Source: Bacteroidia bacterium
GTDB lineage: Bacteria > Bacteroidota > Bacteroidia > NS11-12g > UBA955
Assembly: GCA_023258655.1 (NCBI GenBank)
Contig: JALQWO010000012.1
Span: 1 to 19,318 of the forward strand
DNA length: 19,318 nt
Reading direction: 5' to 3'
Below the pieces are notes generated by a model. The model did not search any database. It saw only the letters and a program-made list of their open reading frames with translations, and was not told the origin of the DNA. Made by a program: the position numbers and the translations under genes. Of this stretch, positions 1 to 7,573 are shown in pieces; position 1 is the stretch's first letter, and every line of letters begins with the position of its first letter.

Positions 1-107
1 GTATCGCAGGGTTTCTCTTCCGAAAAAACCGCACGCTGAAGGGTATCGCCTTCAAACGCGAAAGAGCCAATTGCTCCCAATAACGATATACAGCCCAGTG
101 CAAACAT
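1..107 (-). CDS. N-terminal fragment of an exported protein under cobalamin riboswitch control
   Basis: Reading leftward from an ATG at 107, the frame stays open to the window edge and gives about 35 residues. They begin MFALGCISLLGAIGSFA, which looks like a signal peptide (hydrophobic core, small residues before a possible cleavage site), followed by a polar stretch (FEGDTLQRAVFSEEKPCDT). The gene lies 90 nt downstream of a cobalamin riboswitch on the same strand, so it is probably involved in corrinoid uptake or a B12-dependent process. A BtuB-like TonB-dependent receptor or a corrinoid-binding surface protein are reasonable guesses, but the visible residues do not identify a family. Another frame opens at an ATG at 127 and is also unbroken to the edge; I prefer 107 because only that frame gives a signal peptide. 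The purine-rich AGAA a few bases upstream is a weak ribosome-binding site at best. Confidence 0.55.
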   Translation of the reverse strand, partial: MFALGCISLLGAIGSFAFEGDTLQRAVFSEEKPCD

Positions 108-145
108 GGTAGTTCTTGGGCACGCATTCCGGAATAAAGGTGAGC

Positions 146-163
146 AAAAAAGGGAGACCCTTC
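146..163 (-). terminator. Candidate intrinsic terminator in the riboswitch expression platform
   Basis: On the minus strand AAGGG, a three-base loop TCT and CCCTT form a short hairpin that runs straight into a T tract (146-151 read as T). It lies between the aptamer (ends at 197) and the start codon at 107, where a transcription-attenuating platform would sit. A second small hairpin (CGCTTT pairing with AAAGCG) lies just upstream at about 174-195. The 5-bp stem is short for a terminator, so control at translation is an alternative. Confidence 0.4.
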
Positions 164-196
164 TATCCTCGCCGCGCTTTTATTCCCGAAAGCGTG

Positions 197-383
197 CAAT
201 GGTGTTTCCAGGCAGGTCTTCTGACTTCTCCTCTTTGGGCGCCTTCCCGTTATAACACAGTGGCATTAGAGGCCCAAAAAATACATCAATCTTCTGATTG
301 ATATGGAGTTACAGCTGCGGGTACAGTCTCGGTTTTTCACCGAAGTTCCCTTTTCATCGATATGGATTTGCCATCCACCATCG
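197..383 (-). promoter_or_regulatory. Cobalamin (adenosylcobalamin-type) riboswitch aptamer
   Basis: Read on the minus strand this region carries the hallmark elements of the cobalamin riboswitch in the right order. A closing P1 stem pairs CGATGGTG (383-376) with CACCATTG (204-197), eight pairs including one G-U. Inside it come AAAAGGGAA (about 354-346), a GGTGAAAAACC stem-loop (about 342-332), the conserved CCGCAGCTGTAA segment (about 320-309), GCCACTG (264-258), GGGAAGGCG (about 248-240), and the B12 box AGTCAGAAGACCTGCC (226-211). It should bind adenosylcobalamin or a related corrinoid and repress the gene starting at 107 when the ligand is plentiful. The aptamer of about 187 nt is normal for the class. 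Riboswitch identity is very secure; the exact 5' and 3' limits are set by the P1 stem only. Confidence 0.95.
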
Positions 384-398
384 AACCTAGCAACACCA

Positions 399-406
399 CA
401 AAACTA
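399..406 (-). promoter_or_regulatory. Bacteroidota-type -7 promoter element for the riboswitch transcript
   Basis: The minus strand reads TAGTTTTG, an exact match to the TAnnTTTG -7 element recognised by the Bacteroidota primary sigma factor. Transcription would start around 390-394, just upstream of the P1 stem of the riboswitch, which fits a riboswitch leader well. No clear TTTG -33 element is seen at the usual distance. Confidence 0.5.
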
Positions 407-407
407 C

Positions 408-452
408 CATTTTGTGTAAGAGTTCCCACCCATCGGTGGGCATTTTGTGTAA
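408..452. repeat. 12-bp direct repeats flanking a 6-bp hairpin
   Basis: CATTTTGTGTAA occurs at 408-419 and again at 441-452. Between them CCCACC (425-430) and GGTGGG (435-440) form a perfect stem with a four-base loop. The block lies between the stop codon of the efflux adaptor gene (455-457) and the promoter of the riboswitch transcript. It could end the efflux operon transcript, but no T tract follows the stem on the minus strand. The direct repeats could instead be a regulator-binding pair at the riboswitch promoter. Function unknown. Confidence 0.5.
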
Positions 453-454
453 AA

Positions 455-1729
455 TTATTTTTTCTTCTTCAGCTTATCGCCGTCGTTTAAGGTCTTGGCG
501 ATAGACATACTAGGGCCTGAAACCACTTCGTCTCCAACTTTCAAACCGCTCACGACTTCATAAAAATCCAAATCTTGGACTCCTGTTTTCACTTCCACCG
601 CCTTGGCCTTGCCTCCATTGTACAAAAAGACCCATGTTTGCACCCCCGTTTTTGAATCAACGGATTTGTCGCCCTCCCTGCCCACCAAGGGATTGCGGGT
701 GGTAACGGCAGCAATGGGCACTGATACCACGCCGGATTTTGTTTTTGTTTTGATATCCACGCTGGCCGTCATTCCTGGCAAAAATGGGAAGTCACCCTCT
801 TTCACAAGGTCTTGATAGCTCGATGAAACCAAGCGGATTTTCACCACAAAATTGGTGACTTGATCGCTCATATTCTGCGCCGCATTGAACACCGCTGAAT
901 TCGCTATTTCTGTCACTACACCGCGAAAAATCCGACCATCGTAGGCATCCACTTTTACATCTGCACTATCGCCACGATGTATTCTCACAATGTCGTTCTC
1001 ATTTACGTTCACCTGTACTTCCATCATCTGCATGTTGGAAATGCGCATAATCTCTGTTCCCGCCATCTGGGCCGTCCCCACAACGCGCTCCCCTTTCTCC
1101 GATGTCAAATGCGTTACAATGCCCGATGCCGGCGCGTAGATACTCGTTCTACCCAAATTTCGCTTACCCTCCTCTAAGCGCGCAGCCACACTTTGCACAT
1201 TGTATTTGCTTCCCAACACATTTTTTCCGGCGGCTTCAAAATCTGCTTTGGCTACCTCGTATTGAAGTTGGGCGTTTTCCCATTCTTGGTCGCTGATCAC
1301 TTTTTGTTCGTACAATTTCTTCTGACGCTTATAGTTGATGCCGGCTTGATCAAATGACGATTTGGCTTTGATACTCTGTGCTTCCGCCCCAGCCAACGCC
1401 GCACGGGCATTGTCGAGATTGGCCTTCAACTGCGACATCGCCGTTTCGTACAATTCTGGATTGATGCGCAACAACAATTGTCCTTTCGTTACACTATCGC
1501 CCTCATGCACCAACATATCGATGATTTCACCACTGACATCAGCACTGATTTTCACTTCACTTTCCGGCTGGATTTTCCCGGTTACACTCACAATTTCTGT
1601 GATGCTGCGCGATTCAACCTTGGCGGTTTCCACTTCCAAATCCTTCTTACCTCCTTTGAGCACCATGGCCACAACGATGAGTACGACCAAAGCCGAGAGA
1701 GAAATCCAGAGTATGCGTTTTTTTGTCAT
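455..1729 (-). CDS. Efflux periplasmic adaptor (membrane fusion) protein, MacA/HlyD type
   Basis: This 424-residue protein is an inner-membrane-anchored periplasmic adaptor that should link an inner-membrane pump to a TolC channel for drug, peptide or lipid export. One N-terminal membrane segment (about residues 6-24) is followed by the first half of a barrel-sandwich (lipoyl-like) domain (about 56-90, with VHEGDSVTKGQLLLRI). A long alpha-helical hairpin rich in Ala, Gln, Glu and Lys follows (about 92-192), then the second half of the sandwich domain (RTSIYAPASGIV, 194-205). A beta-barrel and membrane-proximal domain end in a basic KLKKKK tail. Length is typical for the family. It starts 22 nt after the stop of the TolC-like gene, so the two are almost certainly cotranscribed. 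In Bacteroidota such adaptors are usually paired with MacB-like ABC permeases or RND pumps; neither is present on either side here. The substrate cannot be inferred. Confidence 0.93.
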   Translation of the reverse strand: MTKKRILWISLSALVVLIVVAMVLKGGKKDLEVETAKVESRSITEIVSVTGKIQPESEVKISADVSGEIIDMLVHEGDSVTKGQLLLRINPELYETAMSQLKANLDNARAALAGAEAQSIKAKSSFDQAGINYKRQKKLYEQKVISDQEWENAQLQYEVAKADFEAAGKNVLGSKYNVQSVAARLEEGKRNLGRTSIYAPASGIVTHLTSEKGERVVGTAQMAGTEIMRISNMQMMEVQVNVNENDIVRIHRGDSADVKVDAYDGRIFRGVVTEIANSAVFNAAQNMSDQVTNFVVKIRLVSSSYQDLVKEGDFPFLPGMTASVDIKTKTKSGVVSVPIAAVTTRNPLVGREGDKSVDSKTGVQTWVFLYNGGKAKAVEVKTGVQDLDFYEVVSGLKVGDEVVSGPSMSIAKTLNDGDKLKKKK

Positions 1730-1751
1730 TGTTTGATTCTTTGCGATGCGA

Positions 1752-3206
1752 TTATTTGTCGAGCGACGGCAATTCAGGAGCTACCGCTTGGGAGTTGATG
1801 TTGGGAGATAGATAAAATTCGAGTACCAGTCTGCGAAATGCCCGCTCATACTTGGCTGAAATGAAGTTTTGATACGCTGCCTGTGCGTTTGCCAGAGCCA
1901 CTTGATATTCAAAATACGAGGCCGATCCAGCATCAAAACGTTGCTTTATGTATTCCTCATTCTGCTTCTGCAATTCATGGCTTTCCTTGTTGGCCAGGTA
2001 TCGCTTCTCGGCATTCTGATAATTATTAAAGGCCGTAAGTACCTCATTTTGCACATTTTGCTCGATGCGATCCAAGTTCAACTTTGCCCGCATCAGGTTT
2101 ACATCGGCCGATTTTACCTGATTTTGTCGCTGCATGCCCGAGTATATGGGCACGTTCAAATTCATGCCCAAAGATTGACCGAAGTTGTTTTGTATTTGAT
2201 CGGCGAAACCTATGGTACTCATTTGATAATCAAATTTGGGTGCTTCCACGATTTCATTGGTGCCTTGAACCCTTCCGATGGGAGAAAACCCACTCACACT
2301 TACCCCATCCACACTTTTCGCATTGTCTGAATATACCGTACTCACACTACCGCCCAAGCTCAATGTGGGCAACAGGGCGCCTTTTGCCGAACGAAGTCCG
2401 TACTCCGCCGCGGCCATACGGTATTTGGCTGCACGATAATCGGGCCGTTTGTACAAAATGGAATCCACCAATTGTTGCGCCGTGTAGGCAAAGGGGGCGT
2501 TTATTTCACCCAGCGACTCTGTTGCCGTTTCCAATACTTGATGTTGTGGTAGGCGGATGAGTTGTTTCAGGTTTTGTATAGCAACAGCCTTGTTGTTTTG
2601 GGCCGCTGTAAGGGCTGCCAAATCGTTGGCATGCTGGGCTTTTAATCCCAGTAGCACCCCGCGGTTGCTCCCTCCGGCATCATGAATAATCTGACCGCGA
2701 TCCAACTGCGCTTGGCTCGCGGCTGCCGCGTTTCGGGCTGCATTTTCTGCCTCTTGGGCCTGTAAACACTGCACATAAGCCCCTGATACTTGCAAAATTA
2801 CCGACAACCGAACGGCATCGAGATCGGCTTCAGAGGCCATCCAATTTTGTTTGGCTTGCTTGTAATTGTTTTGGGTTTGTCCCCCGCCATATAGCAAAAC
2901 AGAGCCCTGCAGTTGAAAATTGTTCGACCCTATGGTTGATTGCACAAACTGGTTGGTAAAGCGGTCGATCGTCCGACCAGATTGATAAAACTGTCCCGCT
3001 GCCGCAGTCAAATCAGGTGCGAAGCCACTTTTGGCTTGATTCATCGACAGTTCTGCCTGTGACTCAGAGAGCATGGAGAGCTGCACATCAATATTTTGCT
3101 TTAGGGCTTGTTCGATGCACTGCTCCAAATTGTAGCGCACTGATTGTCCTTTCAAGGGAGCTGAAGCACCAAAAAGCAAGAGTCCCGCGGCAATCCATTG
3201 GTTCAT
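1752..3206 (-). CDS. TolC-family outer-membrane efflux channel
   Basis: The protein (484 residues from the chosen start) should form a trimeric channel-tunnel through the outer membrane and periplasm as the exit duct for an efflux system. It begins with a signal peptide (MNQWIAAGLLLFGASAP, cleavage near GQS) and then the family opening YNLEQCIEQALKQN. Two related halves of long amphipathic helices follow, with AKSGFAPDLTAAAGQ and AKGALLPTLSLGGS as the paired repeat motifs preceding the barrel strands, and RFDAGSASYFEYQVALANAQ near the end. The frame is open up to an ATG at 3368, which would add 54 residues. I reject that start because the extension is not protein-like, contains a perfect hairpin and would bury the signal peptide. 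It is the first gene of an operon with the downstream adaptor. Function is secure; the substrate is unknown. Confidence 0.93.
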   Translation of the reverse strand: MNQWIAAGLLLFGASAPLKGQSVRYNLEQCIEQALKQNIDVQLSMLSESQAELSMNQAKSGFAPDLTAAAGQFYQSGRTIDRFTNQFVQSTIGSNNFQLQGSVLLYGGGQTQNNYKQAKQNWMASEADLDAVRLSVILQVSGAYVQCLQAQEAENAARNAAAASQAQLDRGQIIHDAGGSNRGVLLGLKAQHANDLAALTAAQNNKAVAIQNLKQLIRLPQHQVLETATESLGEINAPFAYTAQQLVDSILYKRPDYRAAKYRMAAAEYGLRSAKGALLPTLSLGGSVSTVYSDNAKSVDGVSVSGFSPIGRVQGTNEIVEAPKFDYQMSTIGFADQIQNNFGQSLGMNLNVPIYSGMQRQNQVKSADVNLMRAKLNLDRIEQNVQNEVLTAFNNYQNAEKRYLANKESHELQKQNEEYIKQRFDAGSASYFEYQVALANAQAAYQNFISAKYERAFRRLVLEFYLSPNINSQAVAPELPSLDK

Positions 3207-3211
3207 AAGGG

Positions 3212-3219
3212 CAAAGATA
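3212..3219 (-). promoter_or_regulatory. Possible -7 promoter element of the tolC-like/adaptor operon
   Basis: The minus strand reads TATCTTTG, an exact TAnnTTTG match, only six bases before the ATG at 3206. If real, the transcript would have almost no leader. No -33 element is visible, and the preceding DNA is the GC-rich hairpin at 3228-3250. A chance match is quite possible. Confidence 0.25.
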
Positions 3220-3227
3220 ACGATTAT

Positions 3228-3250
3228 GATGCGGCCCTGCGGGCCGCATC
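3228..3250. repeat. Perfect 10-bp GC-rich inverted repeat with TGC loop
   Basis: GATGCGGCCC (3228-3237) and GGGCCGCATC (3241-3250) are perfectly complementary around a TGC loop. The element lies in the 225-bp divergent region between the TolC-like gene and the T9SS cargo gene, 22 bases upstream of the chosen start at 3206. Neither strand has a T tract after it, so it is not a standard terminator. Shape and loop size resemble the hairpins inside the dnaE2-like gene. Apart from the two -7 elements, I see nothing else in this divergent region. Confidence 0.7.
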
Positions 3251-3405
3251 GACTTATCACGTGAACAGAACGACAAACTACAGATTTTGCCAATGTGCCA
3301 TGGTCATAGAAACTATCCATTTCTTCCGGCACAACCATTGTTGCACTGATTTGTTTTCTTTCTGTCATTGATTGAAGTCAAATGATTTAAGCAACGAAAC
3401 AACCC

Positions 3406-3413
3406 TAATTTTG
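3406..3413 (+). promoter_or_regulatory. -7 promoter element of the T9SS cargo gene
   Basis: TAATTTTG matches the Bacteroidota TAnnTTTG element and lies 18 bases before the ATG at 3432. This gives a transcript leader of about 10-14 nt. No well-spaced TTTG -33 element was found. Confidence 0.4.
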
Positions 3414-3431
3414 TTCTAACAAATAAAACCC

Positions 3432-6023
3432 ATGAAATACATCAAATATTTGTTCCTATTGCTGAGCGTTGTCCTCATTCGGGATGTAGTTTCCTACACC
3501 AACGGTTCCAATCCCGGATACACAGGCGCCATCTCAGAAGGCAATTGTACCAGTTGTCATGCATCATATAGCTTGGTAACTTCAGGAACCCAATGGAACA
3601 GAATCCGCATGAGAAGCAATATCCCCAGCACAGGGTATCTCCCAGATTCTACATACACCATCACCCTCACCTATGCAGAAACAGGCATTTCCAAATTTGG
3701 CTTCCAACTCACAGCCCTGGACACAACCAATGCCGCTGCAGGCACATTCTCCACAGCTGACAGTCGTACCAGCACCAGCTCAACTTCGGTGGGCGGAAAA
3801 ACGCGCTATTATATCGGACAAACAACCACAGGTTCGGCCCGTGTGGCCACAGACAGTACAGCATGGTCCTTCAAGTGGAAGGCCCCCTCTACCAATGTAG
3901 GAAAAGTCCAATTTTTCGTCAATTTGAATTCTACCAACAACAACGGTAGCGATAACGGGGATTACATTTACAAAAAGGATTTCACCATCACCCCATCCAC
4001 GCTGTTACCTGTAGCCTCAGCGAAATTGGCCGACCCAGTTTCCTGCACAAACGGTACAAAATTCGAGGGAAGCGCCACAAATTCACCCACTGCTTATTTG
4101 TGGGAAGAAAAACCTGCCACCGGCGCCAACACCCGCCTATCTACAGCACAAAACCCCACCCTAACACTCACTGCGGGCAAACACACCATTTTGTTTAGTG
4201 CCACCAACGCATATGGAAAATCCAACACCGTTACGTTGAATATCACGACTTATACATCCCCTCCAAAGGCGAGCACAACCCCCAAAGGAACAAGTACATT
4301 GTGCAACGGCGATTCCCTGAAAGTCAGCGTCGCTGCATTGAACGCAACGTTGTACAAACAAAAGTGGCTACACAATAACAGCACCAAAACAACCATTTTC
4401 TTGAAAGACACAGGCACCTATTTCAACCTGGCCACCAGCGTAGAAGGTTGCTCTACCCTTACAGACCCTATCAAAATATTGGTTGTTCCCAAACCCATTG
4501 CCAATGTAAAATTATTCCCAGCCAAGTCAGCCTATTGCGTGAATAGTTCCGTGAATTGGAAGGTAGTTTTGGCCAAGGGCGATTCTGTATCCATCGTGGG
4601 TGCAACAGGTCCATTTTCAGGCGATACCCTGATCAAAACGGTGGCTCGATTGACAAATCCCAAAGAGCGCTTTTGGATAAAAGGAAGTAACGGATGTGTG
4701 AGTGTACCGCTTTCATTGAGCTACTCAGTGGTTGACTCCTCCCTATCGCCCCAGTTGGCGGGCATAGATTCACAGCTCACCCAAGTTATTTTCCGATGGA
4801 AATTCAACCCCTTAGCCACTGCCTACAGCTACAGCAAAGACTCAGGAAAAACATGGAACCTTTCAGGAAGTAATGGACTCGATACGTTTGTTGCTGTGGC
4901 TACGCGATCCGACAAATCGGCGGTTTCATTGTGGGTTAGATACACCCTGAACAGCGACTGCGGCATCAGCCCAATAGCCCGCTTCAACGCCACCACCAAA
5001 TCTTGCACGCCCATCAATTATAGTGCCTCATGGACGAGCAACCCCTTGTGTGTTGGTAGCAAGGCCACCGTCAAATTGACGGGACTTCCACCCAAATACC
5101 ATACCTGGTTGAATGGTATCGCACAAGGTCAATCGGCTTCGTTTGAGTTAGACATCAAATCCACCACGGGGAAAGTGGATTTTGCGGTATTAGACTCCGC
5201 GCAAATTGTGTGTGGCACTACCCAAAAATCCATCAGTTGGGTGGCGGAATCCATCAGCGCAAACCAATTAAAACACAATTTGGATACATTATCCCCCAAT
5301 GTTACCTGCGGAATCAGCGTTTGGTTTGCCAATGATTGCGATACCAATGCTGTTAAAAATGCTTGGGTCATTCAGAACGGCAAAAAAGTAAGTCAAATAA
5401 ACACTGTATTGAGTGGCGTCACAAAAGTGGTTGTGAAAAATGGCGATACCTTGTGGCTGCAGGGTGTCACCACCAAAGGCTGCGTGGCAAATTCAGCCAA
5501 AGCCCGAATTCAAGTCAACCCCTTGCCCAATGCCAATTTCAGTTACAGCAATCAGGGAGCATTATACACCTTTGTTCCAGCAGATACCACGGGCGACCAT
5601 ATGTGGTATATCCAATCGGCACCCGGATGGATCTCTACAACTGTTAATCCGCAACAAAATCTCTCCGCATTTAGCAACCAAACGATTCGCGTTTTTCATG
5701 ATGTCACCCAAAAAGGAGACAGCTGTTTCTCGCAACAGTATCGCGACATTGTTTTGGGAGAATTGTCCTCAGGAGAAATCGTAATCAACCGAGTTTTTGC
5801 CTTCCCGAATCCAGTAAAATCGGGACAATGGGTACAAATTGGAGGAAGTCAGGATTGGTCGCATTGCGAAATTACCGATGCCTCGGGGCGTTTGGTGTTG
5901 CGCTCGACAAGAAGCATGAATATGGAAGGATTCATCTTCAATGGCGAAGCGGGTCTTTACCAATTGCGTTGTTTCCGGGGCGATGTATTGGTGGGACAGT
6001 CCTCACTGCTCTGTACGGAATAA
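3432..6023 (+). CDS. Secreted T9SS cargo protein with N-terminal CxxCH domain
   Basis: This 863-residue protein has a signal peptide (MKYIKYLFLLLSVVLI, cleavage around residues 18-22). It then shows the pattern GYTGAISEGNCTSCHASY (Cys39, Cys42, His43), typical of the 'choice-of-anchor V' (Reeler-like) beta-sandwich domain of Bacteroidota secreted proteins. That domain covers about residues 25-190. Several Ig/PKD-like segments with scattered Cys pairs fill residues 190-770. The last 75 residues, starting at AFPNPVKSGQW (about 790), are a type A T9SS sorting domain ending in VGQSSLLCTE. The protein should cross the outer membrane by T9SS and be anchored or released after removal of this tail. 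CxxCH could bind a c-type heme, but in this domain family it is often the only heme-like motif and may have another role. Ligand and function are unknown. The DUF5723 gene converges on it 25 bases downstream. Confidence 0.88.
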   Translation: MKYIKYLFLLLSVVLIRDVVSYTNGSNPGYTGAISEGNCTSCHASYSLVTSGTQWNRIRMRSNIPSTGYLPDSTYTITLTYAETGISKFGFQLTALDTTNAAAGTFSTADSRTSTSSTSVGGKTRYYIGQTTTGSARVATDSTAWSFKWKAPSTNVGKVQFFVNLNSTNNNGSDNGDYIYKKDFTITPSTLLPVASAKLADPVSCTNGTKFEGSATNSPTAYLWEEKPATGANTRLSTAQNPTLTLTAGKHTILFSATNAYGKSNTVTLNITTYTSPPKASTTPKGTSTLCNGDSLKVSVAALNATLYKQKWLHNNSTKTTIFLKDTGTYFNLATSVEGCSTLTDPIKILVVPKPIANVKLFPAKSAYCVNSSVNWKVVLAKGDSVSIVGATGPFSGDTLIKTVARLTNPKERFWIKGSNGCVSVPLSLSYSVVDSSLSPQLAGIDSQLTQVIFRWKFNPLATAYSYSKDSGKTWNLSGSNGLDTFVAVATRSDKSAVSLWVRYTLNSDCGISPIARFNATTKSCTPINYSASWTSNPLCVGSKATVKLTGLPPKYHTWLNGIAQGQSASFELDIKSTTGKVDFAVLDSAQIVCGTTQKSISWVAESISANQLKHNLDTLSPNVTCGISVWFANDCDTNAVKNAWVIQNGKKVSQINTVLSGVTKVVVKNGDTLWLQGVTTKGCVANSAKARIQVNPLPNANFSYSNQGALYTFVPADTTGDHMWYIQSAPGWISTTVNPQQNLSAFSNQTIRVFHDVTQKGDSCFSQQYRDIVLGELSSGEIVINRVFAFPNPVKSGQWVQIGGSQDWSHCEITDASGRLVLRSTRSMNMEGFIFNGEAGLYQLRCFRGDVLVGQSSLLCTE

Positions 6024-6075
6024 CCCGAGCACAAAGCGGGACAAGCAACTACATTTTCTCGCAATCGGGTTTTTT
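6022..6075 (+). terminator. Weak candidate terminator after the T9SS cargo gene
   Basis: AACCCGA (6022-6028), starting inside the stop codon, can pair with TCGGGTT (6065-6071), and a run of T follows. The loop of about 36 bases is long and the structure overlaps the 3' end of the converging DUF5723 gene. I treat it as a possibility only. Confidence 0.3.
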
Positions 6076-7551
6076 GTTGTCCTTTTGTTCGGCAGCCTCT
6101 TTTCTGCGACGGATAAACCAATCGTTTTTGGTGCCTTTTAGCTGTGAGATGGTGAAGCCAAAGTAGATGTCTGCATCGCGCACATTGCGGGTATACAGAA
6201 AATTGAGGGCGCTGTTGCTGCCGATGTAAAAACACCCGGCCCTCAGGGCAAATCCCGCGCGGAGACTGCGATAGTCGTACTCTAACAAAATGGGCACCGA
6301 CACTTCCCATTTTTGCTTTTCATAGCGTGGGGCGATCATGGCATAACTCTGATAGCGCATATGCTGGGTAAACCGGCCACGCAAACTTTGCATCACTTGG
6401 TAATTGATAAAAATACGCTTGCTGTATTGGTAATCCACGGAAGCGATGAATCGCGTGGGCAATCCGATGTTCTCTGTCCGGGTGTCGGTAGAATAGCCCG
6501 ACATGTTCGAAAAGGCATTGTTGATGGGCGTCAGCGACACTGCGGGATCGATTCCCACAAAATTGTCCCTGAATCCTGTGGCATCCCAAGTGGTGGTGTT
6601 GGCATTGACAATATCCGTGGCTTGCACTTTGTTGTATCGCACAGAACCCAAATCCAACAAACTCAATCCAAACTTATAACGATACTGCTTGTGTTTTTTG
6701 AGGTAATCACCGTTTTGTTTGTAATCGGGCTTGTGGTAAATCATACCCCAACCCAAATCCATGCCCGTTCCATGCCCTCTGCCTTGATAAAGCGCATAAT
6801 GAATATTGGTTTTGTCGAATTGCAATACATCGGGTCTCACCTTATGAACTTGCATATCGTCCCACTTGAAATAGGCACCACCCAAACCCCACACTTTTTT
6901 TAAGGTAGCCCCGAACATCATCTTTTGCTTCCAAGGGAGATTTTGGCTGTAGGATACATTGATCCCCGAAGTAACATAGGCATTCGCATTTGCAGCACTC
7001 CGATTCAGGTTGTAGTTATTGTCTTTGTCTAAAATGAAGTAATTGAATCGTCTGTGCCATGCGTTCTCTTGAAATGCAGCATGTGCCAGCGGTTCATCCA
7101 CGCCAGTAGCGCGACCCAAAACCACCACATCGTTGAGCCAGCCAATGTGTACCTTTTTGTATTGAAACAACACCGAGGGCATGTATGCCATGGCCCCTAC
7201 ACCGGCATACTTTCGCTTGCGATTGAGGTCCTCATACAAAAAAGCCGAATCGAAACGTGGGTTGCCATTGACCGTTTTATATTGATCCGGCATGGTATTG
7301 AAGAGGGTGTGATAGGCCGAATACGGCAGTTGAAGGTTGATGTAGTTGTTGTTGACATTGGCCCAAGCACCGATGATATTTAGATGCCATTTGTAGGGCG
7401 ATTGGGCCGTTAATGCGGGGTTTACCTTGGCCGCGTGAACACCGCTGTAATTGCCAACTGCAATGGGGGCGAAATGTTGGGCAATGACAGGAACTGCGGA
7501 AAAAAGCCATCCCAGAGCGACAATGATTTGATATCGCAGTACCCTTACCAT
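6049..7551 (-). CDS. DUF5723-family outer-membrane beta-barrel protein
   Basis: This 500-residue protein has a signal peptide (MVRVLRYQIIVALGWLFSA, cleavage near AQH). A body rich in aromatic and amphipathic strands alternating with polar turns follows, as in outer-membrane barrels. The early motif NYSGVHAAKVNPALTA, repeated short strands such as KFGLSLLDLGSVRY and RFIASVDYQYSKRIF, and a C-terminal strand DADIYFGFTISQLKG match my memory of the DUF5723 family. That family is restricted to Bacteroidota and distantly resembles PorV/FadL-type barrels. The tail after the last strand is highly charged (RRRKEAAEQKDNKK) and should face the periplasm. No biochemical role is established that I know of. 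The gene is divergent from the second T9SS cargo gene and convergent with the first, so a link to secretion or cell-surface assembly is plausible but unproven. Confidence 0.8.
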   Translation of the reverse strand: MVRVLRYQIIVALGWLFSAVPVIAQHFAPIAVGNYSGVHAAKVNPALTAQSPYKWHLNIIGAWANVNNNYINLQLPYSAYHTLFNTMPDQYKTVNGNPRFDSAFLYEDLNRKRKYAGVGAMAYMPSVLFQYKKVHIGWLNDVVVLGRATGVDEPLAHAAFQENAWHRRFNYFILDKDNNYNLNRSAANANAYVTSGINVSYSQNLPWKQKMMFGATLKKVWGLGGAYFKWDDMQVHKVRPDVLQFDKTNIHYALYQGRGHGTGMDLGWGMIYHKPDYKQNGDYLKKHKQYRYKFGLSLLDLGSVRYNKVQATDIVNANTTTWDATGFRDNFVGIDPAVSLTPINNAFSNMSGYSTDTRTENIGLPTRFIASVDYQYSKRIFINYQVMQSLRGRFTQHMRYQSYAMIAPRYEKQKWEVSVPILLEYDYRSLRAGFALRAGCFYIGSNSALNFLYTRNVRDADIYFGFTISQLKGTKNDWFIRRRKEAAEQKDNKKPDCEKM

Positions 7552-7565
7552 GATTGTTTAACGCT

Positions 7566-7573
7566 CAAAGGTA
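7566..7573 (-). promoter_or_regulatory. -7 promoter element of the DUF5723 gene
   Basis: The minus strand reads TACCTTTG, an exact TAnnTTTG match, 14 bases upstream of the ATG at 7551. The expected transcript leader is about 8-10 nt. No -33 element at standard spacing was found. Confidence 0.4.

Noticed and set aside
116..301. Small plus-strand reading frame of 61 codons near the left end
   Set aside because: It lies across the platform and aptamer of the minus-strand cobalamin riboswitch and its translation resembles no protein.
3207..3368. 54-codon N-terminal extension of the TolC-like gene
   Set aside because: It would place a signal peptide in the middle of the protein, includes the perfect hairpin at 3228-3250 and overlaps a -7 promoter match.
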